Assembly: GCA_947177145.1 (NCBI GenBank)
Contig: CAMWTL010000004.1
Span: 1 to 38,670 of the forward strand
Source: an uncultured Porphyromonadaceae bacterium
Lineage (GTDB): Bacteria; Bacteroidota; Bacteroidia; Bacteroidales; Muribaculaceae
Direction: 5' to 3'
Length of the DNA: 38,670 nt
The notes under the pieces were generated by a model. It did no database searches, had not been told where the DNA came from, and saw nothing but the letters and a program-made list of their open reading frames with translations. The stretch's first letter is position 1. Each line of letters opens with the position of its first letter. The translations under genes and the position numbers were made by a program. Below are positions 17,707 through 26,449 of this stretch, in pieces.

Positions 17707-18845
17707 TTCAGCAGATGATAATAGCTTGGTTGATGATTCGGAAGAACACCCGGATGAAAAATATGAATAAAGTCAGCCAACACCACTTCCGGTTCAACCG
17801 GCATACGTTCGTAAAAAGGCACCTCCTTCATATTACAGTAGATTACTCCCTTATTTCTCCACGCATCGAAATCAGTATAGCGGTTGTCTTGCTCCTTCAA
17901 CACATTATACCCGTAATCCCCTTCAAAACTATTGACTATACGCCAGTAGTCGGCATGGGCAGCATTAGTGTAGACTGTCTCATAGTCTAAGGTCACACCT
18001 CCGGACTCCTTGTTATCCTTAAGGAAATAGTCACCTCCGGCATCCCTGAACATCTGTGCAAGGAAACTCTTTCCTCCTACCGCATACCAATTGCCACCTC
18101 GCATCTCTCCACTGAACACGGTCGGACGCTCCGACACAGTGTCAACCATGGCTTTTAATCCGTTATATCTCGCTTCTATTTCACCAAAGATAGAATTCGC
18201 TTTAGCTGCATTTCCGGTTAATAGGCCGATAACCTTAATCCATTCAGCCTGTCCCAAAGGGGTCAGTTCCTTATAACCGAGATGAGGAACCATCGGTATA
18301 TCCACATTACGTATCGCGTCATATCCTCCGCGTTTGAACGGCGAGATGAAAATCACATCCGGATTTATCGACATTATCACCTCGTTGTCAAAATTGCCCT
18401 CGATCCCTATCTTGTGTGTTTTGCCACTCTTTAGCTGCTGATTCATCTTCTCATTGTGCAGATGGCGTGTGCTTGTGATGCCTACCACTTTCTCCGGTAT
18501 GTCAAGTTTTAGAAAATTGGAGAGTTGGAGCGATGTCATACAGATAGCTGATTCTATAGGCACATTCAAACGTGTATAACCTTCGGGTATTTTCCCTTCA
18601 AAGTCTTTATTGACCAAAGCAAAGTGAAATTGCTCCGATTCAAGATTTTCAGGATCATTAATGTCAAGGAGCGTAACGTCGCTGCCATAGGTCACATTGA
18701 AACCTTTAGCATATGTAGGTGTGATCATCGAAGCCGAATCCACATACACTTGTTCGTGCCCGGTATAGCCAGAGCGTCCTTGCCCACCACACGAAATCAT
18801 AAGGACTACCCCCAAAAGGAGCGGAATAAACATATATTTATTCAT
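17703..18845 (-). CDS. btuF: ABC transporter substrate-binding lipoprotein (BtuF-like)
   Basis: The N-terminus is a lipoprotein signal ending in LMISC (Cys about residue 19), so the protein should be anchored in the periplasm. The rest resembles the helical-backbone metal-receptor/BtuF fold of type II importers, with VVGITSTRHL and SINPDVIFISPFKRGGYD segments and a long C-terminal lobe. At 380 residues it is longer than enteric BtuF (about 266). It lies directly before the permease and ATPase genes (ATGA with btuC) and 21 nt after the DUF2149 gene. The ligand is likely a corrinoid, but cobalt-chelate or heme-type ligands are not excluded. Confidence 0.85.
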   Translation of the reverse strand: MNKYMFIPLLLGVVLMISCGGQGRSGYTGHEQVYVDSASMITPTYAKGFNVTYGSDVTLLDINDPENLESEQFHFALVNKDFEGKIPEGYTRLNVPIESAICMTSLQLSNFLKLDIPEKVVGITSTRHLHNEKMNQQLKSGKTHKIGIEGNFDNEVIMSINPDVIFISPFKRGGYDAIRNVDIPMVPHLGYKELTPLGQAEWIKVIGLLTGNAAKANSIFGEIEARYNGLKAMVDTVSERPTVFSGEMRGGNWYAVGGKSFLAQMFRDAGGDYFLKDNKESGGVTLDYETVYTNAAHADYWRIVNSFEGDYGYNVLKEQDNRYTDFDAWRNKGVIYCNMKEVPFYERMPVEPEVVLADFIHIFHPGVLPNHQPSYYHLLK

Positions 18846-18866
18846 AACACAACTGATTATAAGTAT

Positions 18867-19196
18867 TTATTCAGGAATATATATTATCTCACCATTCTCA
18901 AGCTGATAAGCCGCACCTATCCTTTTTCCTTTGGAGCCTTGGTCGGATGAAGTATTATCAGCCGGGGTGTATTTTCTTATCTTTCCCCCCTCTTTTGTTA
19001 TAATCTCCATATTTTCGGCACCGGGATTCTTCACTATGGTAAAATCTTCATTTGAAAATATCTCACTCATATTAAAATGACTTACCAAGGCCACCATCAG
19101 CGCAACAGCAAACACCATAGCCACATCAAACAAATTCGTAAGCATACCCAGAGGATTATCCTCTTCATCAGCTCGGAGTATAGGATTCTCTTTCAT
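18867..19196 (-). CDS. DUF2149-type single-span membrane protein (ExbD-like position)
   Basis: The 109-residue protein has a charged cytoplasmic start (LRADEEDNPLGML), one membrane helix at about residues 24-42 and an extracytoplasmic tail. It resembles DUF2149. Its size, topology and place right after a TolQ/ExbB-like gene (ATGA overlap) suggest it acts as the ExbD/TolR-like partner of that channel. It could also be called HmuT-like by comparison with the hmu operon of Porphyromonas and Bacteroides. The membrane helix contains an aspartate (NLFDVAMVF), as ExbD/TolR helices do for proton use. This is inference by analogy. Confidence 0.7.
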   Translation of the reverse strand: MKENPILRADEEDNPLGMLTNLFDVAMVFAVALMVALVSHFNMSEIFSNEDFTIVKNPGAENMEIITKEGGKIRKYTPADNTSSDQGSKGKRIGAAYQLENGEIIYIPE

Positions 19197-19783
19197 TCAG
19201 CAATGATTTTATGGGTTATAAACTCAAGGTCGTTCAAACATCGGGCATAGAAACGCTGATTTAATTGTAGAGCCAGTAAGCCTATACCCGCTACAAGCAT
19301 ACCGACCACCGTAGTGGCAAAGGCAACCTGCATATTATAAGCCATCGAAGCAATGTCGCCAACTGCAAGTCCGACAAGAGCCGGACCCATAGGTATCAAT
19401 GTGCCCATAAGTCCTAACATCGGCCCTATTTTTATTAAAATTCTATATCTTGACAGAATACCTTGAACCTCAACCTGAAAATCTGCAAGCTCATATTCAC
19501 AGTATGGCCGATCCTCCTTATGTACCACAATACGGCTGAGATAATCAATTACAGCACACCCACGAATATCAGCCAAATCCGACAGAGTGTTTTCAAGCAG
19601 TTCGGGAGAGAAATTCTGTACGGTATGACCAATAGCAGAACCTACACGATTATGAAGCCGCCAACGGCTATAACAACCTGCCAAAATCCACAGACCTTTA
19701 GCAAAAAAATAAAGAAGCAAAAGAATCACAGGAATCAACAGACCGTTTGATATAATAAAAAGTATTTCAGATATTATTTTCAT
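19193..19783 (-). CDS. MotA/TolQ/ExbB-family proton channel protein (HmuU-like)
   Basis: The 196-residue protein has three likely membrane helices (about residues 4-28, 118-142 and 150-180), with a cytoplasmic domain between the first two. The segment KIGPMLGLMGTLIPMGPALVGL is the ExbB/TolQ signature. Such proteins use the proton gradient to drive conformational work across the envelope. The start is the ATG at 19783, because it forms an ATGA overlap with the preceding stop; a GTG at 19807 is less likely. It is followed by the DUF2149 gene (ATGA). In this operon it probably energises the neighbouring CobN/HmuS-like protein or the TonB receptor. Confidence 0.88.
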   Translation of the reverse strand: MKIISEILFIISNGLLIPVILLLLYFFAKGLWILAGCYSRWRLHNRVGSAIGHTVQNFSPELLENTLSDLADIRGCAVIDYLSRIVVHKEDRPYCEYELADFQVEVQGILSRYRILIKIGPMLGLMGTLIPMGPALVGLAVGDIASMAYNMQVAFATTVVGMLVAGIGLLALQLNQRFYARCLNDLEFITHKIIAE

Positions 19784-20280
19784 AATAGACCAAACGTTGA
19801 GACACACACCAGAACATTAAGCAGAGAAATCTCATAAAGACTCTCCTTATGTAATCGGAAATAACGGCAAAGAAAAATAAAACCAATCATAGCCACATAG
19901 ACCGATACGCCCGTCAATATGGCAATGACAGTGAAATCCATTCCCGGAAAAACCCGATATGAAGAAGCGGATAAGAAAGCAATCGGAACACAAATCATCA
20001 CTCCGGGATATATGCCTAATATCCTACTTTTACCTCCTGAAGAAAAGAGCCACGTTATAAAGATAAGCAGTTCTATAAACTCCCCTATCACAACATTTCT
20101 CATATTCAACAGATTAGAAATTTCAGCCGGAGTAAGTCCCGATATACAATAAGTGATGACCATAGCTACAAGACCCCATAAAGCCACTATTGCCAACCAA
20201 ATCTTGATTGACATCAGTGAGAGCCTGACCAATGTAGTCAAGGCAATCATAACGTATAACATAACTAAGATCACGGTCAT
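19780..20280 (-). CDS. Five-helix integral membrane protein of unknown function (HmuV-like position)
   Basis: I do not recognise a named domain. The 166-residue protein is almost wholly hydrophobic, with about five membrane helices and very short loops. It sits between the CobN/HmuS-like gene and the TolQ-like gene, joined to both by ATGA overlaps, so it is almost certainly part of the same complex. Small membrane proteins of this kind accompany HmuS and the TolQ-like protein in hmu-type operons. A possible role is to dock the chelatase-like protein on the channel. Confidence 0.7.
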   Translation of the reverse strand: MTVILVMLYVMIALTTLVRLSLMSIKIWLAIVALWGLVAMVITYCISGLTPAEISNLLNMRNVVIGEFIELLIFITWLFSSGGKSRILGIYPGVMICVPIAFLSASSYRVFPGMDFTVIAILTGVSVYVAMIGFIFLCRYFRLHKESLYEISLLNVLVCVSTFGLL

Positions 20281-23200
20281 ATCTTATCCTTTCGTTTCTT
20301 TAACCACAGACCAATCACAAGGAACGCCAAGAATATAATGACGGACAACACCACATAAATGGATGCAGTATTTTCAGAGGTAGGAGATAATAAGCTGCGA
20401 CTTTCCTCTTTTAGCACCCTTGCTCCCGACGATTCAGACACAGCAGCTGCCATATCTTTATTATACCGTTCAGCACTCTCCTTATTGAGATGACGGGCAA
20501 TGTAATTCTGGAGTTTTTTATTTCCACATACAAACTCCGTACATGGTGCTCCGTGATTAGCTGTAATCTCTGAATGTAGTTTGGAAGTTGTGGCAAGTTG
20601 TTCATCACTCGGTTTCCAAAAACCCTTACGGGCACTTTCGAGCATAGTAGCCGTCATTTCCTGAAGGGCCGCCGGATTTACCCTTTCGAAATATTCCTTC
20701 ACACCAAGATCATACATATCCTCTACATAGATGTCGTGTAGATCATCGTAGATATTCTCATTCAAAACCCCGGGACGCGTGGCACTCCAACCAAAAATAT
20801 TACGGAAGATCTCGCCAAACATCTGCGCGGTGGTAGCGCCTCCTTTCATACGCTCCTTTATAAATTCCGGATTAAGGATAGTTGCCCTTGTTTCTACTGC
20901 CACAGCTTCTTTGGTATCCTGAAGACGAGGCAGATAGGTATTACGGTAGTCAGCCATCACAGCATCCGGTTCTTTGCCACTGACAACAGTGGCAGCAAGG
21001 GAGAGCGCACCTGTGAATTCATAAACGTGGTCAAGCGAAATCGGGCCCCAAGTATTGCTTTGTCGAGGTTGTATGATTATATCAGTACCGGCTACACCGG
21101 CTTCCAAGGCATCACGGTTCATCACACCCCAATTATCCTCGTCACCATACATAGCGCACATATTATTGAAATAGCCCTCAGCCAATTCATTCCTGTTGTC
21201 CCATTCACCGGAACTCTCCGTATATCCGAGCATACCGGTGCTGTAGCCTGAATTCACCGGTCCGAACACACGCATAGTCGATAATTCACGTGCACGTTTT
21301 GGCGACTCCCCCTTCTCTACCATCCTTTTTTCCTGCTCAAGAGATCCTTCAGCCACATAGTTAGGATAAATGTCATCCGATGCCGTCGAAGCAAGCTTCA
21401 CGGCATCTGTAATCATCTTAAGACGAGATCCCGCTATGTCGCGTAGCTGGCCCGATACCTGCACGTGGACATTTATACGGGGTCTGCCAAGTTGTTCGGA
21501 AGGTATTAGCCGAAGATCCATAACGCGCCCTTGTTCATCGCGTATCGGTTCCACACCCAGCATACGTAATGCTTGTGCGACGGTAGCGCCTTGAGAAGAT
21601 ATAAATTCACCTGCCCAGAAAGTATAACTCACCTTCTTTGGATATTCCCCGTGTTTTTCTCGATATGTAGTCAATGTTTGTTCTGCAAGCGCCACCCCGT
21701 TTTCCCAAGCCTTCTCCCCGGGAGTTGCCTCAGCATTAATGCTATACATATTACGTCCCATCGGAAGAACATTGGGATTCAGAACCGGATCACCACCCGG
21801 AGCCGGACGCACGGGAACACCTTTCAATGCATTGACCATAGCATCTATTTCAGCACCGGCTGATTCAGTCAATAGTGCCTTAACTTGAAGTGCCTTCTCA
21901 TTATTAACTGTGTTGCAGGAAGCTTGTCCTGTGAGTAATTTAGTTAGGTCACGTTTTGCTTCCGGAAGATAGTGATGTGAAATAAAAGTGAAATCCTGCA
22001 ACTCTTCCTTACTTATCCTGTCCTTCTCATACTCCTCTTTAGCACGTGAATAAGCCAACTCATCCGCAGTGATGGCAATCACTGTGGTGAGCATATCTTT
22101 GGGAGAGTAGGGCTGACCCATAGTGTAATAGGATCCGGTGATTTTCTCATTCACTAACTCCTCAACAAAAGCATCAATCTTCTTAAGTTCATCCTGACTG
22201 TATATACCTGTGCCAACCGAGTCGAAATCTAAGTCTTTATGGAGTCCATAGCCTATGATTTCCTGCTTTAGATCTGAAGTGTTTTTTGTTGGGTCAACAA
22301 TGGCTTGATGCAGCCGCTCGATAAGCACAGCATACTTCTGACGTAATCCGCTTTCAACGTATGGAGGGGTAAGATAAGTTACAATCACTGCATGACTACG
22401 ACGTTTAGCTATTATAGATTCTCCGACATTACCTGTAGTATAGAAATAGAAATGAGGACGATTGCCCACAAGCACCTCTGCCCAGTCTGCCTGAGAGAGC
22501 CCGGCATTTTTACCGGGAGTGAACTCCAGGTTGCCATGTGTACCGAAATGAATCAGCACATCGGCATCAAACTCTTTTTGCATATATAAGTAAGGAGCAA
22601 TGTAACTGTGGGGAGGCGCCACCTCGGCACCATGTACAAGTTTAAATTCATCATTGCCCAAGGCAGGTCGCGGTTGAGGAAAGAGAAGGATGTTGCCGTA
22701 TCTTATCGCAGCTATGGCAAGGCTATCACCACGTGCCAACAAGCTACCGGGGGCCTTACCATAACGCTCCTCCACCTCTGCATACTTATGTGGAAGAAGT
22801 GTCTCCTTAGCCCATCTTTCATAATCACTCTTATCTATCCATATAGGATTGGTATAGTCCATAAATTTTTCTTGAGCGGAGGGAGCATATGAACCCATCA
22901 CACTGCCATAGGCCATAAGTTGCTGTCTGAATTCCTCAAGCGTTAGGGGCAGACCACTCACATTATAACCCTCTTTTTCCAGTCGCTTTAAAAAGTTGTA
23001 AAGAGACGGTACTACCTCCATACCGGAAGCTAAAAGTGCGTCTTTTCCGGGCGACTTAAAATATCCTATCGCTATTCTCTTTTCTGAAGCCGACGTATCA
23101 CGCAACTTCATAAACCGGTCAAATTGTTCTATAAACGCATTCATACGTTCCGGATCAGGTGTATAAAGAAGATACCCTTCCGATGAGGCATCCTGGGTCG

Positions 23201-24167
23201 AAATACACAGTGGAGTCATTCCACCATCAATTTCAGGCACTACAATCCGTGCGTTTAGTGTCCCCCCACCCATAGGGTTGTTGACATCGAGCCATTCCTC
23301 ACGAGACTGAATCAGAGGATAAGGCATAAATAAAGGAATCTGCTTGTCGTAGGCCCAATTTATCAGCGAATCATTGCCAAGCCTCCCCATCGGAAGATAA
23401 ATTATAGCTTGAGGGTTAACTTCTTTTATCATCTTTGCCCGAGCCTTACCGGTGGCTGTCAACGGATAGACATTATAACCCTCCTCAGTGAGACGAGATA
23501 CAAGGGTATCAATGTGGGCCCGGTTATTCTCAACAGGGAAATTCACTCCGGATACGAATGCTATATTCCTACCGGAAGGAGAATAAAGACCTTTCTTTTT
23601 AAGATAAGCAGTAAGCTGGTCTGCCTTGTCGAAATATTTTCCTGCTTCAAGATGGTAATACATATTAGAGGGCATAGCCAAAGGCTCTGAATAGTCTTGG
23701 TCGCCAATGCGTTGAGGAGTAGCTATATGACGCACATAGCGCAGCATATTACGGTAGTTTGTCCGGCACGGATTTGAGAAGTACAGCTGCAACATCTCTA
23801 TCTGCAAGGAATCAAGATTATGTGTCACTACAAAGCTGAAATTTCTTAGGGTATTGGTAAAGATCGGAATACCTTTACGGGCTGCCTTGTCAAGCGACTC
23901 CAACTGCAACGAGTCGAGATATAGGCCGCGACCATACATAAGCACAGCATCATAGTGGTCAAAATCCGTTGCCGTCTCCATGCTCTGACATTTCACCTTA
24001 ATACTCCGGCTGTCATTATTGAGAACAATCTCAGCCTCCTGAGCCGGTAATGGATTCACTATCAAGATCCTTGTAGGACTGAACCAATATGCATATATAG
24101 CCCAAGCCACACATATGGCGGCAAGGGCTGCTCCAACGCAAACAACTATTTTCCCGGCTCGTGACAT
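20277..24167 (-). CDS. CobN/HmuS-family tetrapyrrole chelatase-like protein, membrane-anchored, periplasm-facing
   Basis: The 1296-residue protein belongs to the CobN/magnesium-chelatase large subunit family, shown by HFGTHGNLEFTPGKNAGLS near residue 540 and by PRINVHVQVSGQLRD and AEGYFNNMCAMYGDE further on. Unlike cytosolic CobN it has a membrane helix at about residues 7-28 and a second at about 1268-1288 followed by KKRKDK. The bulk is therefore predicted to lie in the periplasm. This matches HmuS of Bacteroidota hmu operons, which acts on heme. No CobS/CobT or ChlI/ChlD AAA+ partner is encoded here. The next genes encode a membrane protein, a TolQ-like channel and a DUF2149 protein. It may insert or remove metal from a tetrapyrrole; the direction is unknown. 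Confidence 0.9.
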   Translation of the reverse strand: MSRAGKIVVCVGAALAAICVAWAIYAYWFSPTRILIVNPLPAQEAEIVLNNDSRSIKVKCQSMETATDFDHYDAVLMYGRGLYLDSLQLESLDKAARKGIPIFTNTLRNFSFVVTHNLDSLQIEMLQLYFSNPCRTNYRNMLRYVRHIATPQRIGDQDYSEPLAMPSNMYYHLEAGKYFDKADQLTAYLKKKGLYSPSGRNIAFVSGVNFPVENNRAHIDTLVSRLTEEGYNVYPLTATGKARAKMIKEVNPQAIIYLPMGRLGNDSLINWAYDKQIPLFMPYPLIQSREEWLDVNNPMGGGTLNARIVVPEIDGGMTPLCISTQDASSEGYLLYTPDPERMNAFIEQFDRFMKLRDTSASEKRIAIGYFKSPGKDALLASGMEVVPSLYNFLKRLEKEGYNVSGLPLTLEEFRQQLMAYGSVMGSYAPSAQEKFMDYTNPIWIDKSDYERWAKETLLPHKYAEVEERYGKAPGSLLARGDSLAIAAIRYGNILLFPQPRPALGNDEFKLVHGAEVAPPHSYIAPYLYMQKEFDADVLIHFGTHGNLEFTPGKNAGLSQADWAEVLVGNRPHFYFYTTGNVGESIIAKRRSHAVIVTYLTPPYVESGLRQKYAVLIERLHQAIVDPTKNTSDLKQEIIGYGLHKDLDFDSVGTGIYSQDELKKIDAFVEELVNEKITGSYYTMGQPYSPKDMLTTVIAITADELAYSRAKEEYEKDRISKEELQDFTFISHHYLPEAKRDLTKLLTGQASCNTVNNEKALQVKALLTESAGAEIDAMVNALKGVPVRPAPGGDPVLNPNVLPMGRNMYSINAEATPGEKAWENGVALAEQTLTTYREKHGEYPKKVSYTFWAGEFISSQGATVAQALRMLGVEPIRDEQGRVMDLRLIPSEQLGRPRINVHVQVSGQLRDIAGSRLKMITDAVKLASTASDDIYPNYVAEGSLEQEKRMVEKGESPKRARELSTMRVFGPVNSGYSTGMLGYTESSGEWDNRNELAEGYFNNMCAMYGDEDNWGVMNRDALEAGVAGTDIIIQPRQSNTWGPISLDHVYEFTGALSLAATVVSGKEPDAVMADYRNTYLPRLQDTKEAVAVETRATILNPEFIKERMKGGATTAQMFGEIFRNIFGWSATRPGVLNENIYDDLHDIYVEDMYDLGVKEYFERVNPAALQEMTATMLESARKGFWKPSDEQLATTSKLHSEITANHGAPCTEFVCGNKKLQNYIARHLNKESAERYNKDMAAAVSESSGARVLKEESRSLLSPTSENTASIYVVLSVIIFLAFLVIGLWLKKRKDKI

Positions 24168-24171
24168 CTCC

Positions 24172-25071
24172 TTAAATATTTTCTTTTATGTAATTAGCTT
24201 TCTGCGATGTTGCGTCAATCACAGATGCATTCCACGCTGCTTTGAGATGATCAATATAAAGATCTTGTATTGCAGGAAGTTGACCAAGACCCTCTATGAC
24301 AACCGTGACCTGAAAGCCTTCCTTTTCAAGCAACTCACGCCATTCCCCGTCAATATCATTTCGTGCATGGTCGCCCGCGACAAACATAAAGGGCACAAGA
24401 GTCACTCTCCCTATGCGTTCTTCCTTAAGTTTGCGGAGCGTGGTCTCATAGGTAGGATACCCCTCTACGGTAGCCGTATGAAAATGGGGTGTCCCATCAA
24501 CCGAAAACATATAATCTATCTGTGAATATATGGCGTTAGCCGGAGTAGAAGTACCGTGACCGATAAATACCGCTCCACTATTTTTCCCAAGGCTACCTTC
24601 ATATCGTCTCTGAAGAGCAGCTACCACCTTTTGACAGTCATCAATAGAATATAAAAGTGGCTTACCTACCCTTAGCTCATCGAAAAAAGGGGCCATCAGA
24701 GCACCCTCTTTACGAAGCACCTCTGCTTCTATCCCGTCTATGACATTAGTACTCTGGATAACCACGTATTTATAGCCATCGGCAGCCAACTGTAATAAGG
24801 CCTCCTGTGGTGTCAGCTTCTTTATGCCTCGCTTCGCAAGACGACTGATAATGATACGTGACGTATAGGCTTCTATCACCTTCACACCAGGGAAGGCAGT
24901 TGCTACCTTATCGTTGATTGCGTCGATCGTGACGCTACGGGTATCGTCATAAGTAGTGCCAAAATGAACCATTACTATCGCACTCTTTTCTTTCGGGAAG
25001 ACACCCGAAGTTTGAGCATCCATAAAATTCACGCTACATAATAGGATAAGAATCAGTATCAACTTTTTCAT
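24172..25071 (-). CDS. cbiK: Sirohydrochlorin cobaltochelatase CbiK, with signal peptide (periplasmic type)
   Basis: The protein is 299 residues from the ATG at 25071; a longer GTG start at 25125 would bury the signal sequence. Residues 1-20 (a KK, a Leu/Ile-rich core, then FMDAQ) form a Sec signal peptide. The mature part is CbiK: FGTTYDDTR near 37, GHGT with H172, VEGYP with E203 and VAGDHARND with H235. These fit the His/Glu/His metal ligands known for CbiK and the periplasmic CbiKP of Desulfovibrio. Cobalt insertion into sirohydrochlorin in the periplasm is the expected chemistry. The gene lies between the DUF4374 lipoprotein (84-nt gap) and the CobN/HmuS-like gene (4-nt gap). Confidence 0.92.
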   Translation of the reverse strand: MKKLILILILLCSVNFMDAQTSGVFPKEKSAIVMVHFGTTYDDTRSVTIDAINDKVATAFPGVKVIEAYTSRIIISRLAKRGIKKLTPQEALLQLAADGYKYVVIQSTNVIDGIEAEVLRKEGALMAPFFDELRVGKPLLYSIDDCQKVVAALQRRYEGSLGKNSGAVFIGHGTSTPANAIYSQIDYMFSVDGTPHFHTATVEGYPTYETTLRKLKEERIGRVTLVPFMFVAGDHARNDIDGEWRELLEKEGFQVTVVIEGLGQLPAIQDLYIDHLKAAWNASVIDATSQKANYIKENI

Positions 25072-25155
25072 GTCTGCTGAATTAGTTAAAGCATCCCCCG
25101 GAACTACCACAGCCCCGGGAGACACGGCAAATAACTAAAAAACTGTTTTCAATCT

Positions 25156-26436
25156 CTATTTCAAATCCTCCACAACGCGAATCTGCTCGAAATAGTAGCC
25201 CGAGGCCATCGTTGCCCCAAGAGAAGTTTGACCCGATGTCACGTCATAGATATAGATCTGAGGCTTCGCATTTTCGGCATCCACACCTATATATGCTTTA
25301 TGGTTTACGTAGGCCATACGTGAGGAGAAACGTCCGCTGCTGAAAGCAAGACGCTGACCATTATAAGTGATGGGAGTGCTTGTTTTAGATACGACATCAA
25401 GGACTGTATAGTAGTGGCTGAAATCATCTATCTTAACTCCTTTCTCATCATCACGGGCATAAGCAACAACCTTATTGTTTCCGACATACATCACCGAAAT
25501 CAGCTTTCCTCCCGCTGTAAAGCCGTCGTAATCTCTGTCAAACTCGGTTGAATTGGCAGGTATCTTAAGCAGGTGACTATGTTCCTTGCCTTCAGCATCG
25601 TCTGTGACGCAAGCAATGTAAAGATTATTGTTGCCGTCGATAAAGGTAGTGGTTTGCAGCAGCTCACCATACGCAGTGCCGACCATTTCACAATCAAGGA
25701 AACAAGGCGTATCGCTCTCTACAGCCATAGTGGCAGGATTTATCACTGCGGTCATCATAGGAGTAACCCGCTCCCCGCCGAATGCCTTGCCCTGCTTGAT
25801 GTAATAGAAGTAGAAAAGCTTATTGTCTGAAGCACGGTAAGTGAGAATGCCTGAAGTGGTATAAAGCTCCCCTTCTCCAGTCTTTTTCACATCAAGTGTG
25901 CCTTCGCTGATTATGGTCATATCATCAGCATTGAGCTTAGTCCAAAGAATTTTATCGCCATCGCCGTTGGAAGCTACAATAACCAATGTATTGTCATTGA
26001 TCCAAGCGTGGGTATATTTACGGGTGGCATAAGTGTTTGTCTGGAAACGACGTTCCTTCACAACCTCTATCTTATTGTCAGTGATTGTATATTTTGCGAA
26101 ACGGTCACCCGACACGGGTACCTGATAATAGTAGGCTCCTTGCAATATTGTCTCCAACGACAATACTGAGTTTACCTCTGTGCCCTCTCCCTTAAATGTG
26201 ATTTCCGGCTGATCAGCTTCAAGAGAGCTGACACTTCTCACAAGAGTCTGCACATCGCGACCCATGCCTCCGTGACGATCGAGCGCTACCCAAAGATCAA
26301 AATGATAGTCTTGGATAATACCGGGGTCATTCGGCTTTTCAGGTCCGTCCGGACCATCTTTTTTGTCACAACTTGTCATGGCTAATGCGCCAATCAACAT
26401 CATTGCGGCAGATAAGAGAAACTTAAACTTTTTCAT
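25156..26436 (-). CDS. DUF4374 surface/periplasmic lipoprotein (XusB-like binding protein)
   Basis: The 426-residue protein has a lipoprotein signal with lipobox LAMTSC (Cys about residue 23), followed by an acidic/charged linker (DKKDGPDGPEKPND), the sort of sequence that sends Bacteroidota lipoproteins to the cell surface. The remainder is rich in beta-strand repeats and matches my memory of DUF4374, a beta-propeller-like family. XusB, a siderophore-binding lipoprotein of Bacteroides, belongs there. It is encoded 13 nt after the TonB receptor gene. Given the riboswitch, the ligand may be a corrinoid or a cobalt/tetrapyrrole complex. It is not BtuG-like by any motif I can see. Confidence 0.75.
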   Translation of the reverse strand: MKKFKFLLSAAMMLIGALAMTSCDKKDGPDGPEKPNDPGIIQDYHFDLWVALDRHGGMGRDVQTLVRSVSSLEADQPEITFKGEGTEVNSVLSLETILQGAYYYQVPVSGDRFAKYTITDNKIEVVKERRFQTNTYATRKYTHAWINDNTLVIVASNGDGDKILWTKLNADDMTIISEGTLDVKKTGEGELYTTSGILTYRASDNKLFYFYYIKQGKAFGGERVTPMMTAVINPATMAVESDTPCFLDCEMVGTAYGELLQTTTFIDGNNNLYIACVTDDAEGKEHSHLLKIPANSTEFDRDYDGFTAGGKLISVMYVGNNKVVAYARDDEKGVKIDDFSHYYTVLDVVSKTSTPITYNGQRLAFSSGRFSSRMAYVNHKAYIGVDAENAKPQIYIYDVTSGQTSLGATMASGYYFEQIRVVEDLK

Positions 26437-26449
26437 AATACTATATTAA

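Noticed and set aside
20277-24167. Calling this gene the aerobic cobaltochelatase subunit CobN.
   Set aside because: No CobS/CobT partners, membrane helices at both ends, and the rest of the pathway (CbiD, CbiG, CbiK) is the anaerobic early-cobalt route; HmuS-like is a better fit.
25072-25125. Extended N-terminus of CbiK starting at a GTG (MSPGAVVVP...).
   Set aside because: It would place 18 unusual residues before a normal signal peptide, and the ATG at 25071 gives a standard secreted protein.
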